Origin: a virus
Virus record (IMG/VR): IMGVR_UViG_3300043395_001520
Coordinates: 1 to 24,849 of that record
Reading direction: 5' to 3' (one strand)
DNA: 24,849 nt
This document shows, piece after piece, positions 13,927-21,889 of this stretch. A program made the position numbers and the translations under genes. Below the pieces are notes generated by a model. The model had not been told where the DNA came from and did not search any database. It worked only from the letters and a program-made list of their open reading frames with translations. Position 1 is the stretch's first letter; the number at the start of each line of letters is the position of its first letter.

Positions 13927-14269
13927 TGGAGGGAAGTTTCTTCGTCACCTTCGACACCTCGGCCTCACCGCGGGCCTTGATGTATTTCAGCATATAGTCC
14001 AAGACCTCGGGGGCTGCGTAGCCGGCGGCACCGATGGCACCCATCCGCAGTCCAGGGGAAGAGATATGCTCCTGGATGGCGTACCCGACGAGGGCGGCCG
14101 TGATTGCGGCGGCGCTGATGCGGCGGAAGACCCAGCCCGGGGAGACGGGTTCGGTCGAGAGGAGCAGCCGTGCAGTCATCGCCAAGCCTCCGAGGATGCT
14201 CGCCACCAGCCCGTCCTTCACGATGGCATGCGTCTGTTCGTGGTCGATGGGCGGGGTAGGTGGGCTCAT
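13892..14269 (-). CDS. LydA-like holin
   Basis: 125 residues. Three hydrophobic helices at ~18-37 (DGLVASILGGLAMTARLLL), ~50-68 (RISAAAITAALVGYAI) and ~75-95 (RMGAIGAAGYAAPEVLDYML), then a very basic tail (KKLPSNGKAKKPAKRK). The GGLAMTAR and GAIGAAGYAAPEVLD pieces match the LydA/holin_3_3 pattern. It would permeabilise the inner membrane at lysis. The start overlaps the mini-metalloprotease stop (ATGA, 14266-14269). Confidence 0.8.
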   Translation of the reverse strand: MSPPTPPIDHEQTHAIVKDGLVASILGGLAMTARLLLSTEPVSPGWVFRRISAAAITAALVGYAIQEHISSPGLRMGAIGAAGYAAPEVLDYMLKYIKARGEAEVSKVTKKLPSNGKAKKPAKRK

Positions 14270-14523
14270 TTGATGTTGCGGCGGTAGCCCTCCCGCCAGA
14301 GGACTTCGGTGACGACCGAGGTGAGTTTGCGGACGTGGGCTTCCGTGAGGTCAAAGTCTCCGACGTGCAGCGCTTCGTGGACCACGGTGTTCAGGCGGCT
14401 CTTCTCCGAGCTGTGCCGGGCGTTGATGCGGATGGTGTAGCGGTCGCCGTCCTTGATGGCTTCGCCCAGCAGCCGACTGCCCAGCCTAGCCTCCTTGATT
14501 TTTATCTTCTTCTTGAGAGGCAT
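14266..14523 (-). CDS. HEALH mini-zincin (putative metalloprotease)
   Basis: 85 residues. Residues 47-53 read VVHEALH, an HExxH zinc motif, followed by VGDFDLTEAHVRKLTS where D56 or E61 could give a third ligand. The N-terminus is basic (MPLKKKIKIKEARLGSRL). The protein is about the minimal size of a zincin fold. The start overlaps the spanin-like gene by 38 bp and the stop overlaps the holin start. A metalloprotease or metallopeptidase-like role in lysis or virion maturation is possible; the substrate is unknown. Confidence 0.75.
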   Translation of the reverse strand: MPLKKKIKIKEARLGSRLLGEAIKDGDRYTIRINARHSSEKSRLNTVVHEALHVGDFDLTEAHVRKLTSVVTEVLWREGYRRNIK

Positions 14524-15202
14524 CGGCCTTGAGGTGGTTGCGGTAGGCGTGCCACCCGCCGACCAAGAGGCCGAACAGGAAGACGCCGCCCACGGCAGGG
14601 AGGAACCAGACGGAGTCCAGGAGATAGGGAACGGCGCCGATGCAGATGCCCGAGACCAGCAGACCCGCCCCGATCATCACGCGGCCGAAGGCGATGGCGA
14701 ACCCACCGAGGACCATCATGCCGGCGGCGACCATCGCGTAGAGGTTCCGCTGGCCTTCCTTCTTGGCCTCCTCGACCTGTTTTTTCAATATGTCGATTTG
14801 GGCGGTCATCTTGGACATGGCCTCGGCGTTCTGCTTCTGCTCGCCTTCGAGCTTCGTCCACATGGCGTCGATGTCGGCCTTGGCCTTGGCGGCGGCAGCG
14901 ACGTTGGCCTCGTACTGCTTGGCGTCGGCCTTGGCGGCTCGGGCCTTCGCGTAGGCTAGGTCGGAGGCGTCAGGGATGGGCAGGGCGGCTTGGGCCACGG
15001 AGAGTTCGGAACGGACGACCTCTGGCTTGTCGGCGTTCTCCTTCGCGACGATGACGGCGGCGGCCGTGCGGGACTCCTGCTTGTCCTCCTTCTTGCCGAC
15101 GATGTCCAGCGTGCCTTGGGCGGGCACGGGGTCGGGCGTAGGCGGAGGGACGGACGGACAGCCAGCCAGGAGCAGGACAGACAGGACCAAAATCAGACGC
15201 AT
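14486..15202 (-). CDS. Spanin-like lipoprotein with C-terminal membrane domain
   Basis: 238 residues. A lipoprotein signal (MRLILVLSVLLLAGC, lipobox LAGC with C15) is followed by a Pro-rich stretch, a long Ala/Lys/Glu coiled coil (~82-150) and three hydrophobic segments at ~154-173, 176-195 and 198-218, ending in a polar tail. A lipid anchor for the outer membrane plus a C-terminal inner-membrane domain is the layout of unimolecular spanins, which join the two membranes at the end of lysis, but those usually have a single TM. The neighbouring holin supports the lysis reading. The palindrome GGTCTAGACC lies 8 bp upstream of the ATG. Confidence 0.7.
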   Translation of the reverse strand: MRLILVLSVLLLAGCPSVPPPTPDPVPAQGTLDIVGKKEDKQESRTAAAVIVAKENADKPEVVRSELSVAQAALPIPDASDLAYAKARAAKADAKQYEANVAAAAKAKADIDAMWTKLEGEQKQNAEAMSKMTAQIDILKKQVEEAKKEGQRNLYAMVAAGMMVLGGFAIAFGRVMIGAGLLVSGICIGAVPYLLDSVWFLPAVGGVFLFGLLVGGWHAYRNHLKADASQEEDKNQGG

Positions 15203-15210
15203 CGTATTCT

Positions 15211-15220
15211 GGTCTAGACC
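15211..15220. repeat. GGTCTAGACC palindrome before the spanin-like gene
   Basis: A perfect 10-bp palindrome 8 bp upstream of the ATG at 15202. It shares the half TAGACC with the start-proximal element of structural genes (AAGGTTAGACC). Confidence 0.5.
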
Positions 15221-15229
15221 GATTTGCGA

Positions 15230-15370
15230 TTACTTGCCCTTGAGGGCGTCGAGGAGGTGCTTGCCCTTGTCTTCGGAGGCCTTGAGCTTGGTTGCGTTGT
15301 TGCGGTAGACGAGGATGCCGCCGAGGACGCCGATCAGGAGGCCGGTGAGGAAGGTGTAGATGTATGACAT
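15230..15370 (-). CDS. 46-residue single-span membrane protein
   Basis: Starts at ATG 15370, four bases after the fibre gene stop, and ends with TAA at 15230-15232. Residues 4-22 form one hydrophobic helix (IYTFLTGLLIGVLGGILVY); the rest is basic and soluble (RNNATKLKASEDKGKHLLDA). A small N-in type membrane protein at the front of the lysis cassette; a holin-like or pinholin-like role is possible. Confidence 0.65.
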   Translation of the reverse strand: MSYIYTFLTGLLIGVLGGILVYRNNATKLKASEDKGKHLLDALKGK

Positions 15371-15374
15371 CGGA

Positions 15375-16067
15375 TTAAGGATTGGAGATGGCGATGCTGG
15401 AGCGCTGGCCGTTATAGGTGACGTAGATGTAGTCGGAGTTGGTCAGCGTAGAAGTCGTATAGGTCCAGGTCGAAGAGGTTGAATAGGACGTGATGGACTC
15501 GCTGGACGTGCCATCCGAAAGGCTGACGGAAAGCCCAAGGCTCATCGCTTGAGCATTCACAGGAGCAAAAGTAATCTGCCAATAGCCGCTTGAGGAAGTC
15601 ACATCCTGCACCTTGCCGAGTGTAAAGGCGTCTCCGAAATTGCACCCAGCGACCGCCGCCGTGGTCTGGGTCGTGCTGTCAGGGAAGGTCAGCCCGGTCG
15701 GTCCAATGGTCATCGTGCCGCTGCCGTTCTGGACGCTGACCGCGTTGTATTGGATGGACGCGTTCTGGGTCGTGTCGCTGGTCAGTTCGACGCCGAAGCC
15801 CCAGCCGCCGATTTCGGAGTCGTAAGTCGCGTCGGAGTAGGTGACGAGCGCCGTCGAGTCCATCGCGCCGCCAGCCAAGGCGAGGTAGGAACCGCCACCG
15901 CCAACGGTAGCCCAGACCAAGTCGGTGCCGTCGTAGGTCAAGGCCTGTCCGGTCGTCGGGGCCGTGGCGTTGAGGGTCGAGGTCGCCGCGTTGGAAAGCG
16001 ACGAGATGGACAACTTGGCGGACAGGAGGTTGTCGACCGAGTCCTTGCTGTAGATGTTGATTGCCAT
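15375..16067 (-). CDS. Fibre-like structural protein
   Basis: 230 residues, Ser/Thr-rich and strand-rich, with almost no charged residues (SDGTSSESITSYSTSS and similar). Residues 1-20 (MAINIYSKDSVDNLLSAKLS) recall the N-terminus of fibres that attach to a previous fibre or baseplate; FPDSTTQTTAA near 128-138 is a common fibre motif. It starts directly after the collagen-repeat fibre stop (TAAATG). Host-contacting tip or fibre extension is the likely role. Confidence 0.75.
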   Translation of the reverse strand: MAINIYSKDSVDNLLSAKLSISSLSNAATSTLNATAPTTGQALTYDGTDLVWATVGGGGSYLALAGGAMDSTALVTYSDATYDSEIGGWGFGVELTSDTTQNASIQYNAVSVQNGSGTMTIGPTGLTFPDSTTQTTAAVAGCNFGDAFTLGKVQDVTSSSGYWQITFAPVNAQAMSLGLSVSLSDGTSSESITSYSTSSTWTYTTSTLTNSDYIYVTYNGQRSSIAISNP

Positions 16068-17354
16068 TTAGGTGATGATGAGTTGTTCCCAGGCTCCGTC
16101 CTTACGCACATAGGGCGTGCCGTCGGAGGGAGCGTCGGTAATGTAGGAGCCGATGGGCTGATAGGTCGAGGCGGCCGCGCTGGTCGTCAGGTAGGATGAC
16201 ATACCAGACTGCGTTTGATAGGTCGAAGCGGCGTTGCTCTGGGTGAGGTAGGTCGACGAAGCGGACGAGGTCGTCAGGTACGAGGACATCCCGGCTTGCG
16301 TCTGGTAGGTCGACGCGGCGCTGGACTGCGTGAGGTAGGTCGAGGAGGCCGAGGAAGTGGTCAGGTAGGCCGACATCCCGCTGATCGTCTGGTAGGTCGA
16401 CGACGCGTGGCTGGAGGTCTCGATGCCGAGCGTGCTGATGCTCTTGTTCTTCCAGAGGGTCGTGGACGACTCGTAGGCCAGCAGGTCGGCGTTGGCCACC
16501 GAGGAGATGGCGACGTTATGCAGTTCCTCCAGCTCGTAGCCGTTCTGGATGCGGACCTGCATCGTGCCTTGGTTCGCGTGGGAACGCTCGACGACGCCGA
16601 TGTAGACGAGGTGGTTCGGGGCCGAGGGCTTGGTCGAGGTGTACGCGCCAGCCGTGGTCGGGGAAAGGTACAGCTGCGTGCCGGCGGAGAAAGCCGTCGT
16701 GTCGAGGTTCTCGAGCAGACCAGCCGTGACCACATAGCCGTTCTGGTTGTTCGGGATGTCGGTCAGGACGACGCCGAAGGTCTGGGCGGAGGTCGAGTCG
16801 CCCGTGGCGATGGCCTTCGTCACCGTGACCTTGTTGCCCGCGGCGCCGTTGATGTAGACCACCGTTCCTTTGGAGAGCGTGGCGCCCGTCTCGTTGCGGA
16901 CTTGGGCTTGGGTCTGGATGGTCGAGCCCGAGGGGATGCCGAAGTCGAGGACGGCGACCGAAGAGGTGCCCGAGTTCGTGACCGTGGCCGATGCTCCAGG
17001 GGAGAGGGTCGTGGTCGTGCCGACGCTGATCGTCGCCGCGCTGCCCGTCGCCCCGGTCGCACCCGTAGCCCCGGTGGCCCCGGTCTGGCCTTGGATGCCT
17101 TGCGGGCCGGCGGGGATGCCGAAGTTCAGGACCGCCGCGAGGGACGAGCCGGAGTTCGTGACGGTGGCCGAGGAGCCAGCCGAGAGGGTGGTCGTGCTGC
17201 CGACCGTGACCGTGGCCGCAGGGCCGGGGGTCCCGAGCTCGACGGAAAGGACCGCAGGGGCCGTGGCTAGGACCGCGACCTCCAGCGTGCCGGTCGTCTC
17301 GGCCACCGTGACCGAGAGCGTCCCCAGGACCTGTGACGAGATGGAGATGGGCAC
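16068..17354 (-). CDS. Tail fibre with collagen-like and 29-residue repeats
   Basis: 428 residues from GTG 17354. A duplicated segment (TVTVGSTTTLSAGSSATVTN at ~48-67 and its copy at ~108-127, each ending in a FGIP strand) flanks a collagen-like Gly-X-Y run (GPQGIQGQTGATGATGATG, ~83-105). A middle domain (~145-290) leads to Ser/Thr/Tyr-rich repeats of 29 residues (321-399) and a short tip (TPYVRKDGAWEQLI). This is the plan of a trimeric phage fibre. The number of repeats may vary among relatives. Confidence 0.88.
   Translation of the reverse strand: MPISISSQVLGTLSVTVAETTGTLEVAVLATAPAVLSVELGTPGPAATVTVGSTTTLSAGSSATVTNSGSSLAAVLNFGIPAGPQGIQGQTGATGATGATGATGSAATISVGTTTTLSPGASATVTNSGTSSVAVLDFGIPSGSTIQTQAQVRNETGATLSKGTVVYINGAAGNKVTVTKAIATGDSTSAQTFGVVLTDIPNNQNGYVVTAGLLENLDTTAFSAGTQLYLSPTTAGAYTSTKPSAPNHLVYIGVVERSHANQGTMQVRIQNGYELEELHNVAISSVANADLLAYESSTTLWKNKSISTLGIETSSHASSTYQTISGMSAYLTTSSASSTYLTQSSAASTYQTQAGMSSYLTTSSASSTYLTQSNAASTYQTQSGMSSYLTTSAAASTYQPIGSYITDAPSDGTPYVRKDGAWEQLIIT
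16158..16394 (-). repeat. 87-bp tandem repeats in the fibre gene
   Basis: About 2.7 copies of an 87-bp (29-codon) unit coding YQTxxGMSxYLTTSSASST and YLTQSxAAST. Copies are nearly identical at protein level (321-349, 350-378, 379-399 as a shortened last copy). In-frame repeats of this kind can change copy number. Confidence 0.8.
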
Positions 17355-17363
17355 GGCGGTCGG

Positions 17364-17672
17364 TTAGTCGGTGACTTGGTCGATGATGTTCAGGCGCATC
17401 GTCTCCGAGTAGAAGACGGTCGTGCCGTAGGCGAACTTGATGTCCCAGCGGGCCGAGCCCAGCGTCCAGTCGGCGGTCGAGGAGTAGGAGCAGACGAAGG
17501 ACAGGCCGTCCACCGCCATCGTGATCGTGGTCGGGTAGGTCTGGCCGGCCGCGTCGATGATGGACGAGGTGACGGTGGTCGTCAGTAGGTTGGCAGGACC
17601 GCCCGTCTCGGGCGTATAGGTCACGGTTCCCGCGAAGGTCGTACCGCGCTTGAAGGTGACGCTGTTGCTCAT
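17364..17672 (-). CDS. Small beta-rich structural protein
   Basis: 102 residues with strands throughout (VTFKRGTTFAGTVTYTPE, TITMAVDGLSFVCSY, RWDIKFAYGTTVFYSETMRL). It resembles small baseplate or Ig-like proteins that precede fibres in siphoviruses; no family is fixed. The ATG at 17672 carries the exact leader CCAAGGTTAGACC that is also found before the head-tail joining gene. Confidence 0.7.
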   Translation of the reverse strand: MSNSVTFKRGTTFAGTVTYTPETGGPANLLTTTVTSSIIDAAGQTYPTTITMAVDGLSFVCSYSSTADWTLGSARWDIKFAYGTTVFYSETMRLNIIDQVTD

Positions 17673-17697
17673 GGTCTAACCTTGGAGGGGGGTCAAA

Positions 17698-18543
17698 TCA
17701 GACGAGGATTTCAGCGGTTCGGGTCAGGCCGCCACTGTTGAAGTTCTTATCATAGCCCGTCCAAGAGCCGGACCAATCGTCGTTCTCGGCGGAGTTAAGC
17801 GGCCAGTCGATGTCGGGGGCGTCGTCTCCGGCCTCGTAGTCCAGCTCGCCGTAGAAGTGGACGTTGTTCGGCATATACAGCGACCCGATGAGGTGCTGGG
17901 TGATGACCCAGCCGGTGGACAGATACCAGTTGAGCGAAGCGACCTTGATGCGTTGGCAGTTGTAGCGCTTGATGGCGCCGTGGAAGGATTGGACTAGGCC
18001 GCCGTAGACCACCTCGGTCGGGGTCGTGATCTCCACGGACTGTGTTTGGCGGATGATGTAATATTCACGCAGGTCGCCGTGCTGGCCTGAAGTGTTCCAG
18101 GGCTTGCTCTTGGTCTCCGCGTCCGAGCCGTCGGCCATCACCGCTAGGAACGGCTTATCCACATATGAACCCTCGCCTCCGCCATCGCGGTTGCGGATGA
18201 GGTAGACGCCCCAGGAGTCCGTGCCGTCGTTATCGGCGTTGGCGATTTCCACGTCACCGCCTTGCGAGCACCAGACGCTGGTGGCATCGGTGCCGGTGGT
18301 CAGTTTCCCGGTCGGATAGACCGCGAAGCCCTGCACGTCGTATTCCAGCGTCATCGTCGTCGGCATCGCCGTCAGGGCTTGGGCGACCACGCGGCCCTTG
18401 GCGACCATGACCTTGTCGCCGACCATCTTCACCTTGAACTGCTCGGGGCCGTATTCCTTCTGCGGAGGGAACAGGATTTCCAGCGAGTCACCATGAGGCG
18501 ACTGGACGAGGTTGTAGCCGACGCCGGGTTGGAGTTCGCCCAT
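17698..18543 (-). CDS. Minor tail or baseplate protein, unknown
   Basis: 281 residues, beta-rich, with aromatic and acidic patches (GELDYEAGDDAPDIDWPLN, AENDDWSGSWTGYDKNFN). Unrecognised. Order (after the tape measure, before fibres) puts it at the tail tip or baseplate. The ATG at 18543 follows the previous stop by three bases (TAACCCATG). Confidence 0.7.
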   Translation of the reverse strand: MGELQPGVGYNLVQSPHGDSLEILFPPQKEYGPEQFKVKMVGDKVMVAKGRVVAQALTAMPTTMTLEYDVQGFAVYPTGKLTTGTDATSVWCSQGGDVEIANADNDGTDSWGVYLIRNRDGGGEGSYVDKPFLAVMADGSDAETKSKPWNTSGQHGDLREYYIIRQTQSVEITTPTEVVYGGLVQSFHGAIKRYNCQRIKVASLNWYLSTGWVITQHLIGSLYMPNNVHFYGELDYEAGDDAPDIDWPLNSAENDDWSGSWTGYDKNFNSGGLTRTAEILV

Positions 18544-18546
18544 GGG

Positions 18547-19401
18547 TTAAGCGATGTCCGCGTAGGTGCTCGGGTAGACGGCCTCGGGCCATCCCTCGTT
18601 ATTCAGGCGGATGGTGTAGGTGCACTTGTAGATCGTGCCGTACTCCTCGAAGTTCACACTGGAGAGCAGGAGCTTAGCGCCGTACTTGCCTTCCCAGCCA
18701 GGGTTTAAGGATGTGCCGATATAGGTAGGGATGATAAGCGGAAGTTTGGCACCCCAGTTGGAGTCGAAGGCCGAGCGTCCGACCAGTTGCCAGAAGCGCT
18801 TCACGGTCGTCGAGGACTTGACGTACATGATGCCCGAGAGGGTCGTAGTGCCGGCGAGGTAGTTGCCTTTACCGAAGTAATAGGGGTAGGCGGGGTCCTT
18901 GAAGCCGATGAAGGTCGTGCCCTTGGCGTCGTCGAAGTGAGCGCCGTTGAGACCGTAGTACTTGCCCGGGACGACGCTTGAAGCTGGGTAGACTGGTGCG
19001 CTATAGGTACCCGTGCCATAGCCAGCGATGGCGGTGCCAGGAGAGCCCGGGCTGGAGACGCCCAACTGCTGGCGGAAGAAGTTAGGGTGGCTTTGGATGG
19101 TTTCCGTCTGGAGGCCGACCGCCCCACTCATGTTGGCGTCCGTGTTGTCGGCGTCATTATTGATGCCCACATAGTCGACCTTGTACTGGACGCGGGAGGT
19201 CGTGGAATAGTCGGCCTGCACCTTGAAGGCCTTCATGTAGGACTTGATGGGATGCGAGTCGCCCTTGGCCGGAGGCGTGGCGGTCACATCGCCCCACCAG
19301 AGGACCGTCGAGGTCAGGAGGCCGTAGCCGTCGTTCTGGATGGTGACGCCCTTCTGGTAGACGAGGGTCGTCAGCGGGTTGCCTTTTTTGTTTACAGCCA
19401 T
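18547..19401 (-). CDS. Structural tail-tip protein, unknown
   Basis: 284 residues: MAVNKKGNPLTTLVYQKGVT, long beta stretches, GAHFDDAKGTTFIGFKDPA and a C-terminal domain with LLLSSVNFEEYGTIYKCTYT. No family recognised. Directly follows the tape measure gene (TAACCTTCCATG), the usual slot of distal tail proteins. Confidence 0.72.
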   Translation of the reverse strand: MAVNKKGNPLTTLVYQKGVTIQNDGYGLLTSTVLWWGDVTATPPAKGDSHPIKSYMKAFKVQADYSTTSRVQYKVDYVGINNDADNTDANMSGAVGLQTETIQSHPNFFRQQLGVSSPGSPGTAIAGYGTGTYSAPVYPASSVVPGKYYGLNGAHFDDAKGTTFIGFKDPAYPYYFGKGNYLAGTTTLSGIMYVKSSTTVKRFWQLVGRSAFDSNWGAKLPLIIPTYIGTSLNPGWEGKYGAKLLLSSVNFEEYGTIYKCTYTIRLNNEGWPEAVYPSTYADIA

Positions 19402-19407
19402 GGAAGG

Positions 19408-20490
19408 TTAGCGGTTGTCCATCGCGTGGACCTTGCGGCGGACGGATTTGGTGAAGTCGGTGTCGATGGAGCCCTTGACGAGGTCGCCCATCTTGGAGTC
19501 GATGCTGGCGAGCAGGGTGTTGCTCTCTTGGATCGCGGCGACCTGCGGGGAAGCCCCTACGCCGATGACGCCGGAGCCCATCGAGGCCTCGCCAATCTTG
19601 GTGCCGAGGGCGGCGAGGGCGGAAGAGTTAGCGCTCGGTCCAGTATCGGTGCCGTTGGGCTTTCCGTCTCCTACGGCTCCACCGGCTGCTGCTTGAATGC
19701 CCGTAATAACACCACCTATCCCAGGAATAGGAATAAGTTGATCTGCTGCGCCAGGAACTGCTCTTCCTAAAGACCCGCGTCCAAAAATGGTTTGATAGGC
19801 TGCGGTGGCAGCAATAAACTCTAGAATAAGTTTTAACTTACCAAGTTTATCCATCATGTTGTCCAAGTCCTTTAATGCTTGGTTATTCATGATTGGCGTT
19901 TCGCCAAAGGTCTGGCGAAGCTTGGCGCGCGTCTGGTCGAGCAAAGGTAAAAGGTCTGTGGCTACCTTGTCGCCAAAGATTGCCGTCATGATTGCAAGTT
20001 TATCCGCGTCCGAACCTGCCTGCTCCATCGCATTGGCAAGTTGCAGGAAGACATCCGTGGCTTTGATGGTTCCGCTTTTCACCTGTTCCTCCGTGAAGCC
20101 AAGTGCCTTTAACTTATCGATTGCCAACTGATTGCCGGAGGCCGCGTCCTTCATCAGGATGCGAAGTTCACGGGCCGCCTTGCTCACGGTCTGCATCGAT
20201 ACGCCTGCTTCCTCTGCGGCGGCGGCTAGGCGTTGGAAGTCCTCGCCGTCCATGCCGGACTTCTGGGCCTTGTCGGCGATGTCGGCGTACTTCTTGACGG
20301 AACTTACGACGAAGTCGAAGCCCTGTTGGACCATAGCCAGACCCCTATCGACCAAGGCCATGGCGCCGAAGGCCGAGGTGAAGCGCTTCGCCAGATCGGA
20401 GCCGAAGTTCTCGGACGCCTTCTGGATGCGGTTGAAGACGACGTCCGCGTTGCTTTTAGCCTGGAGCTCTAGTTCAAGTTTGCGGGCCAT
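19408..20490 (-). CDS. Short tape measure protein
   Basis: 360 residues. Helical start (KSNADVVFNRIQKASENFGS) and FKYADIADKAQKSGMD-like coiled region, then DVFLQLANAMEQAGSDADKL with IFGDKVATDLLPLL (147-184), a signature of tape measure proteins; a hydrophobic Gly/Ala segment (~224-274) precedes a helical end. At roughly 0.15 nm per residue the predicted tail is only about 50 nm. The start overlaps the previous gene by 17 bp. A stretch of lower GC (about 19680-20150, residues ~115-270) suggests a recombination patch. Confidence 0.82.
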   Translation of the reverse strand: MARKLELELQAKSNADVVFNRIQKASENFGSDLAKRFTSAFGAMALVDRGLAMVQQGFDFVVSSVKKYADIADKAQKSGMDGEDFQRLAAAAEEAGVSMQTVSKAARELRILMKDAASGNQLAIDKLKALGFTEEQVKSGTIKATDVFLQLANAMEQAGSDADKLAIMTAIFGDKVATDLLPLLDQTRAKLRQTFGETPIMNNQALKDLDNMMDKLGKLKLILEFIAATAAYQTIFGRGSLGRAVPGAADQLIPIPGIGGVITGIQAAAGGAVGDGKPNGTDTGPSANSSALAALGTKIGEASMGSGVIGVGASPQVAAIQESNTLLASIDSKMGDLVKGSIDTDFTKSVRRKVHAMDNR

Positions 20491-21052
20491 CGGAGGTTCT
20501 TACCCTTGCCGATTGGTCAAGGAGCGACTTCTGCAGCTCCTCCTCCTCCGTGGTCATCAGTTGGATGTCCGACCCGCCTTGCCCGATGCTATTGAACCCC
20601 GTCGACATCCAGACGGCTTGAGCCTCGGGCATCATCCAAGCACGCTCCTCGGGGAAGCCATTCTTCATCAGGTTGCAGACCACCTGCAGAACCCAAGGGA
20701 TGGTGTTCACGGAGCCCGAAGTCGAGCCCTGCTTCTCCCAGAACTTGGGCCATTGGGTGAGCATCGTGAAGGCTACGAACTTCTCCAGTTCCGCGTTCAG
20801 GTAGCCCGGGACGTGCTTCATCTTGAGGGCTTGCCATTGGTCCTTCCAAGTGACGCGGTCGATGGGCTCCTCGGCGCACACCTTGACGGCGAGGATGAGG
20901 TCGGCGGCCGTGATCTGCTTGCCCTCTAGGACCAGCGGGGACTCAAGGGCCAGCAGGTGCAGGCGATGCTTGAGGCAAAACGGATAAACGAAACGTCCCA
21001 GGATACGCACCCGGGACGGCTCGGTGAAGGCTCGGACGAAGCGCTTATCCAA
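20474..21052 (-). CDS. Tail assembly chaperone-position protein
   Basis: 192 residues from a TTG start (21052), three bases after the tube gene stop. Helical, with VTWKDQWQALKMKHVPGYLN and the segment NGFPEERAWMMPEAQAVWMS (129-148) near the end. Position between the tube gene and the tape measure, with an overlap into the latter, is that of tail assembly chaperones. No slippery heptamer was seen, so the usual frameshift form is not evident. Confidence 0.65.
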   Translation of the reverse strand: MDKRFVRAFTEPSRVRILGRFVYPFCLKHRLHLLALESPLVLEGKQITAADLILAVKVCAEEPIDRVTWKDQWQALKMKHVPGYLNAELEKFVAFTMLTQWPKFWEKQGSTSGSVNTIPWVLQVVCNLMKNGFPEERAWMMPEAQAVWMSTGFNSIGQGGSDIQLMTTEEEELQKSLLDQSARVRTSDGPQT

Positions 21053-21055
21053 GGC

Positions 21056-21424
21056 TTACGAGTAGGAGGCGATGGACTCCCACTGCTTGGCCTTGATGCT
21101 GACCTTGACGAACTCCTTATTGCCGCCCTTTTCCTCGAGCGACTCGATGACGCCCGTGAAGGACGAGGTCACGCCCAAGTCGGTGGCGACGGCGAAGGTG
21201 ATGGACGCGCCGAGTTCGGGCATATCGGAGGTCTTGCAGATGCCGTCGACGGTCAGTTCACGCATCACGCCGTCGTAGCGGGCGGTCACGGTCTTGCCGG
21301 TCTCGTCCTGAACCGTGTCGTTCAGCTCGTAGTTCTTCGTCAGCGTGTAGGACTGGACGTAGAGGTTCGAGACGGTTCCAGCGACGCCATAGAGGCAGGT
21401 CGTTCCTTTGAGTACGGCAGCCAT
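21056..21424 (-). CDS. Major tail (tube) protein candidate
   Basis: 122 residues, strand-rich: VLKGTTCLYGVAGTVSNLYV, TGKTVTARYDGVMRELTVDG and a C-terminal beta region (GVIESLEEKGGNKEFVKVSI). Size, composition and place before the chaperone and tape measure fit a small tail tube protein. The ATG at 21424 has the leader ACCCCCAAGGTTAAGAACCAACT, a relative of the AAGGTTAGACC element. Confidence 0.7.
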   Translation of the reverse strand: MAAVLKGTTCLYGVAGTVSNLYVQSYTLTKNYELNDTVQDETGKTVTARYDGVMRELTVDGICKTSDMPELGASITFAVATDLGVTSSFTGVIESLEEKGGNKEFVKVSIKAKQWESIASYS

Positions 21425-21457
21425 AGTTGGTTCTTAACCTTGGGGGTTTAGTCAACC

Positions 21458-21889
21458 TTACGCGGGGAGGACGCAGAGGACCCCATAGGACAGGGTCGTG
21501 TGCCAGATGCGGGACTCGTGGTCGTCGGCCTCGGCGTTGGGGGTGATGTCGTAGAGGTGGGCATCACCGCCCGAGGTGAAGACGGCCCCGAGGTCGGTCA
21601 CGCTGTCCATGTAGCCGGCCACGGCTGCGCAGCGGGCACGGTGGGCGGTCAAAGTCGTATCGTCGGCGGAGGACAGGACATGGACCTCGACTTGGGCGAG
21701 GAAATTGCCGAGCCCTTCGGGGAGGTCGGGCGGTGGGTTCGCGCTCGGGCAATAGCAGATGATGCGGGGCAGGGACTGCACGTCGGTCGAGTCGCCGGTG
21801 CTGATCTGCACGCCCGAGAACTCGGACTTGCCCGTGAGGTAGGCGGAGACGGCGGTCTCCACGATGTGGCGGATGGATTTGGTGCCCAT
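21458..21889 (-). CDS. Tail terminator or completion protein candidate
   Basis: 143 residues: IRHIVETAVSAYLTGKSEFS, LPRIICYCPSANPPPDLPEG, VEVHVLSSADDTTLTAHRAR and a beta end (ESRIWHTTLSYGVLCVLPA). The helix-then-strand layout with a VEVHVL strand resembles phage tail terminator proteins. The start overlaps the previous stop by one base (TAATG). Confidence 0.65.
   Translation of the reverse strand: MGTKSIRHIVETAVSAYLTGKSEFSGVQISTGDSTDVQSLPRIICYCPSANPPPDLPEGLGNFLAQVEVHVLSSADDTTLTAHRARCAAVAGYMDSVTDLGAVFTSGGDAHLYDITPNAEADDHESRIWHTTLSYGVLCVLPA

Noticed and set aside
15613-17367. Several long plus-strand frames opposite the fibre genes
   Set aside because: They mirror low-complexity Ser/Thr/Gly codons and produce unnatural Arg/Gly/Val-rich proteins.
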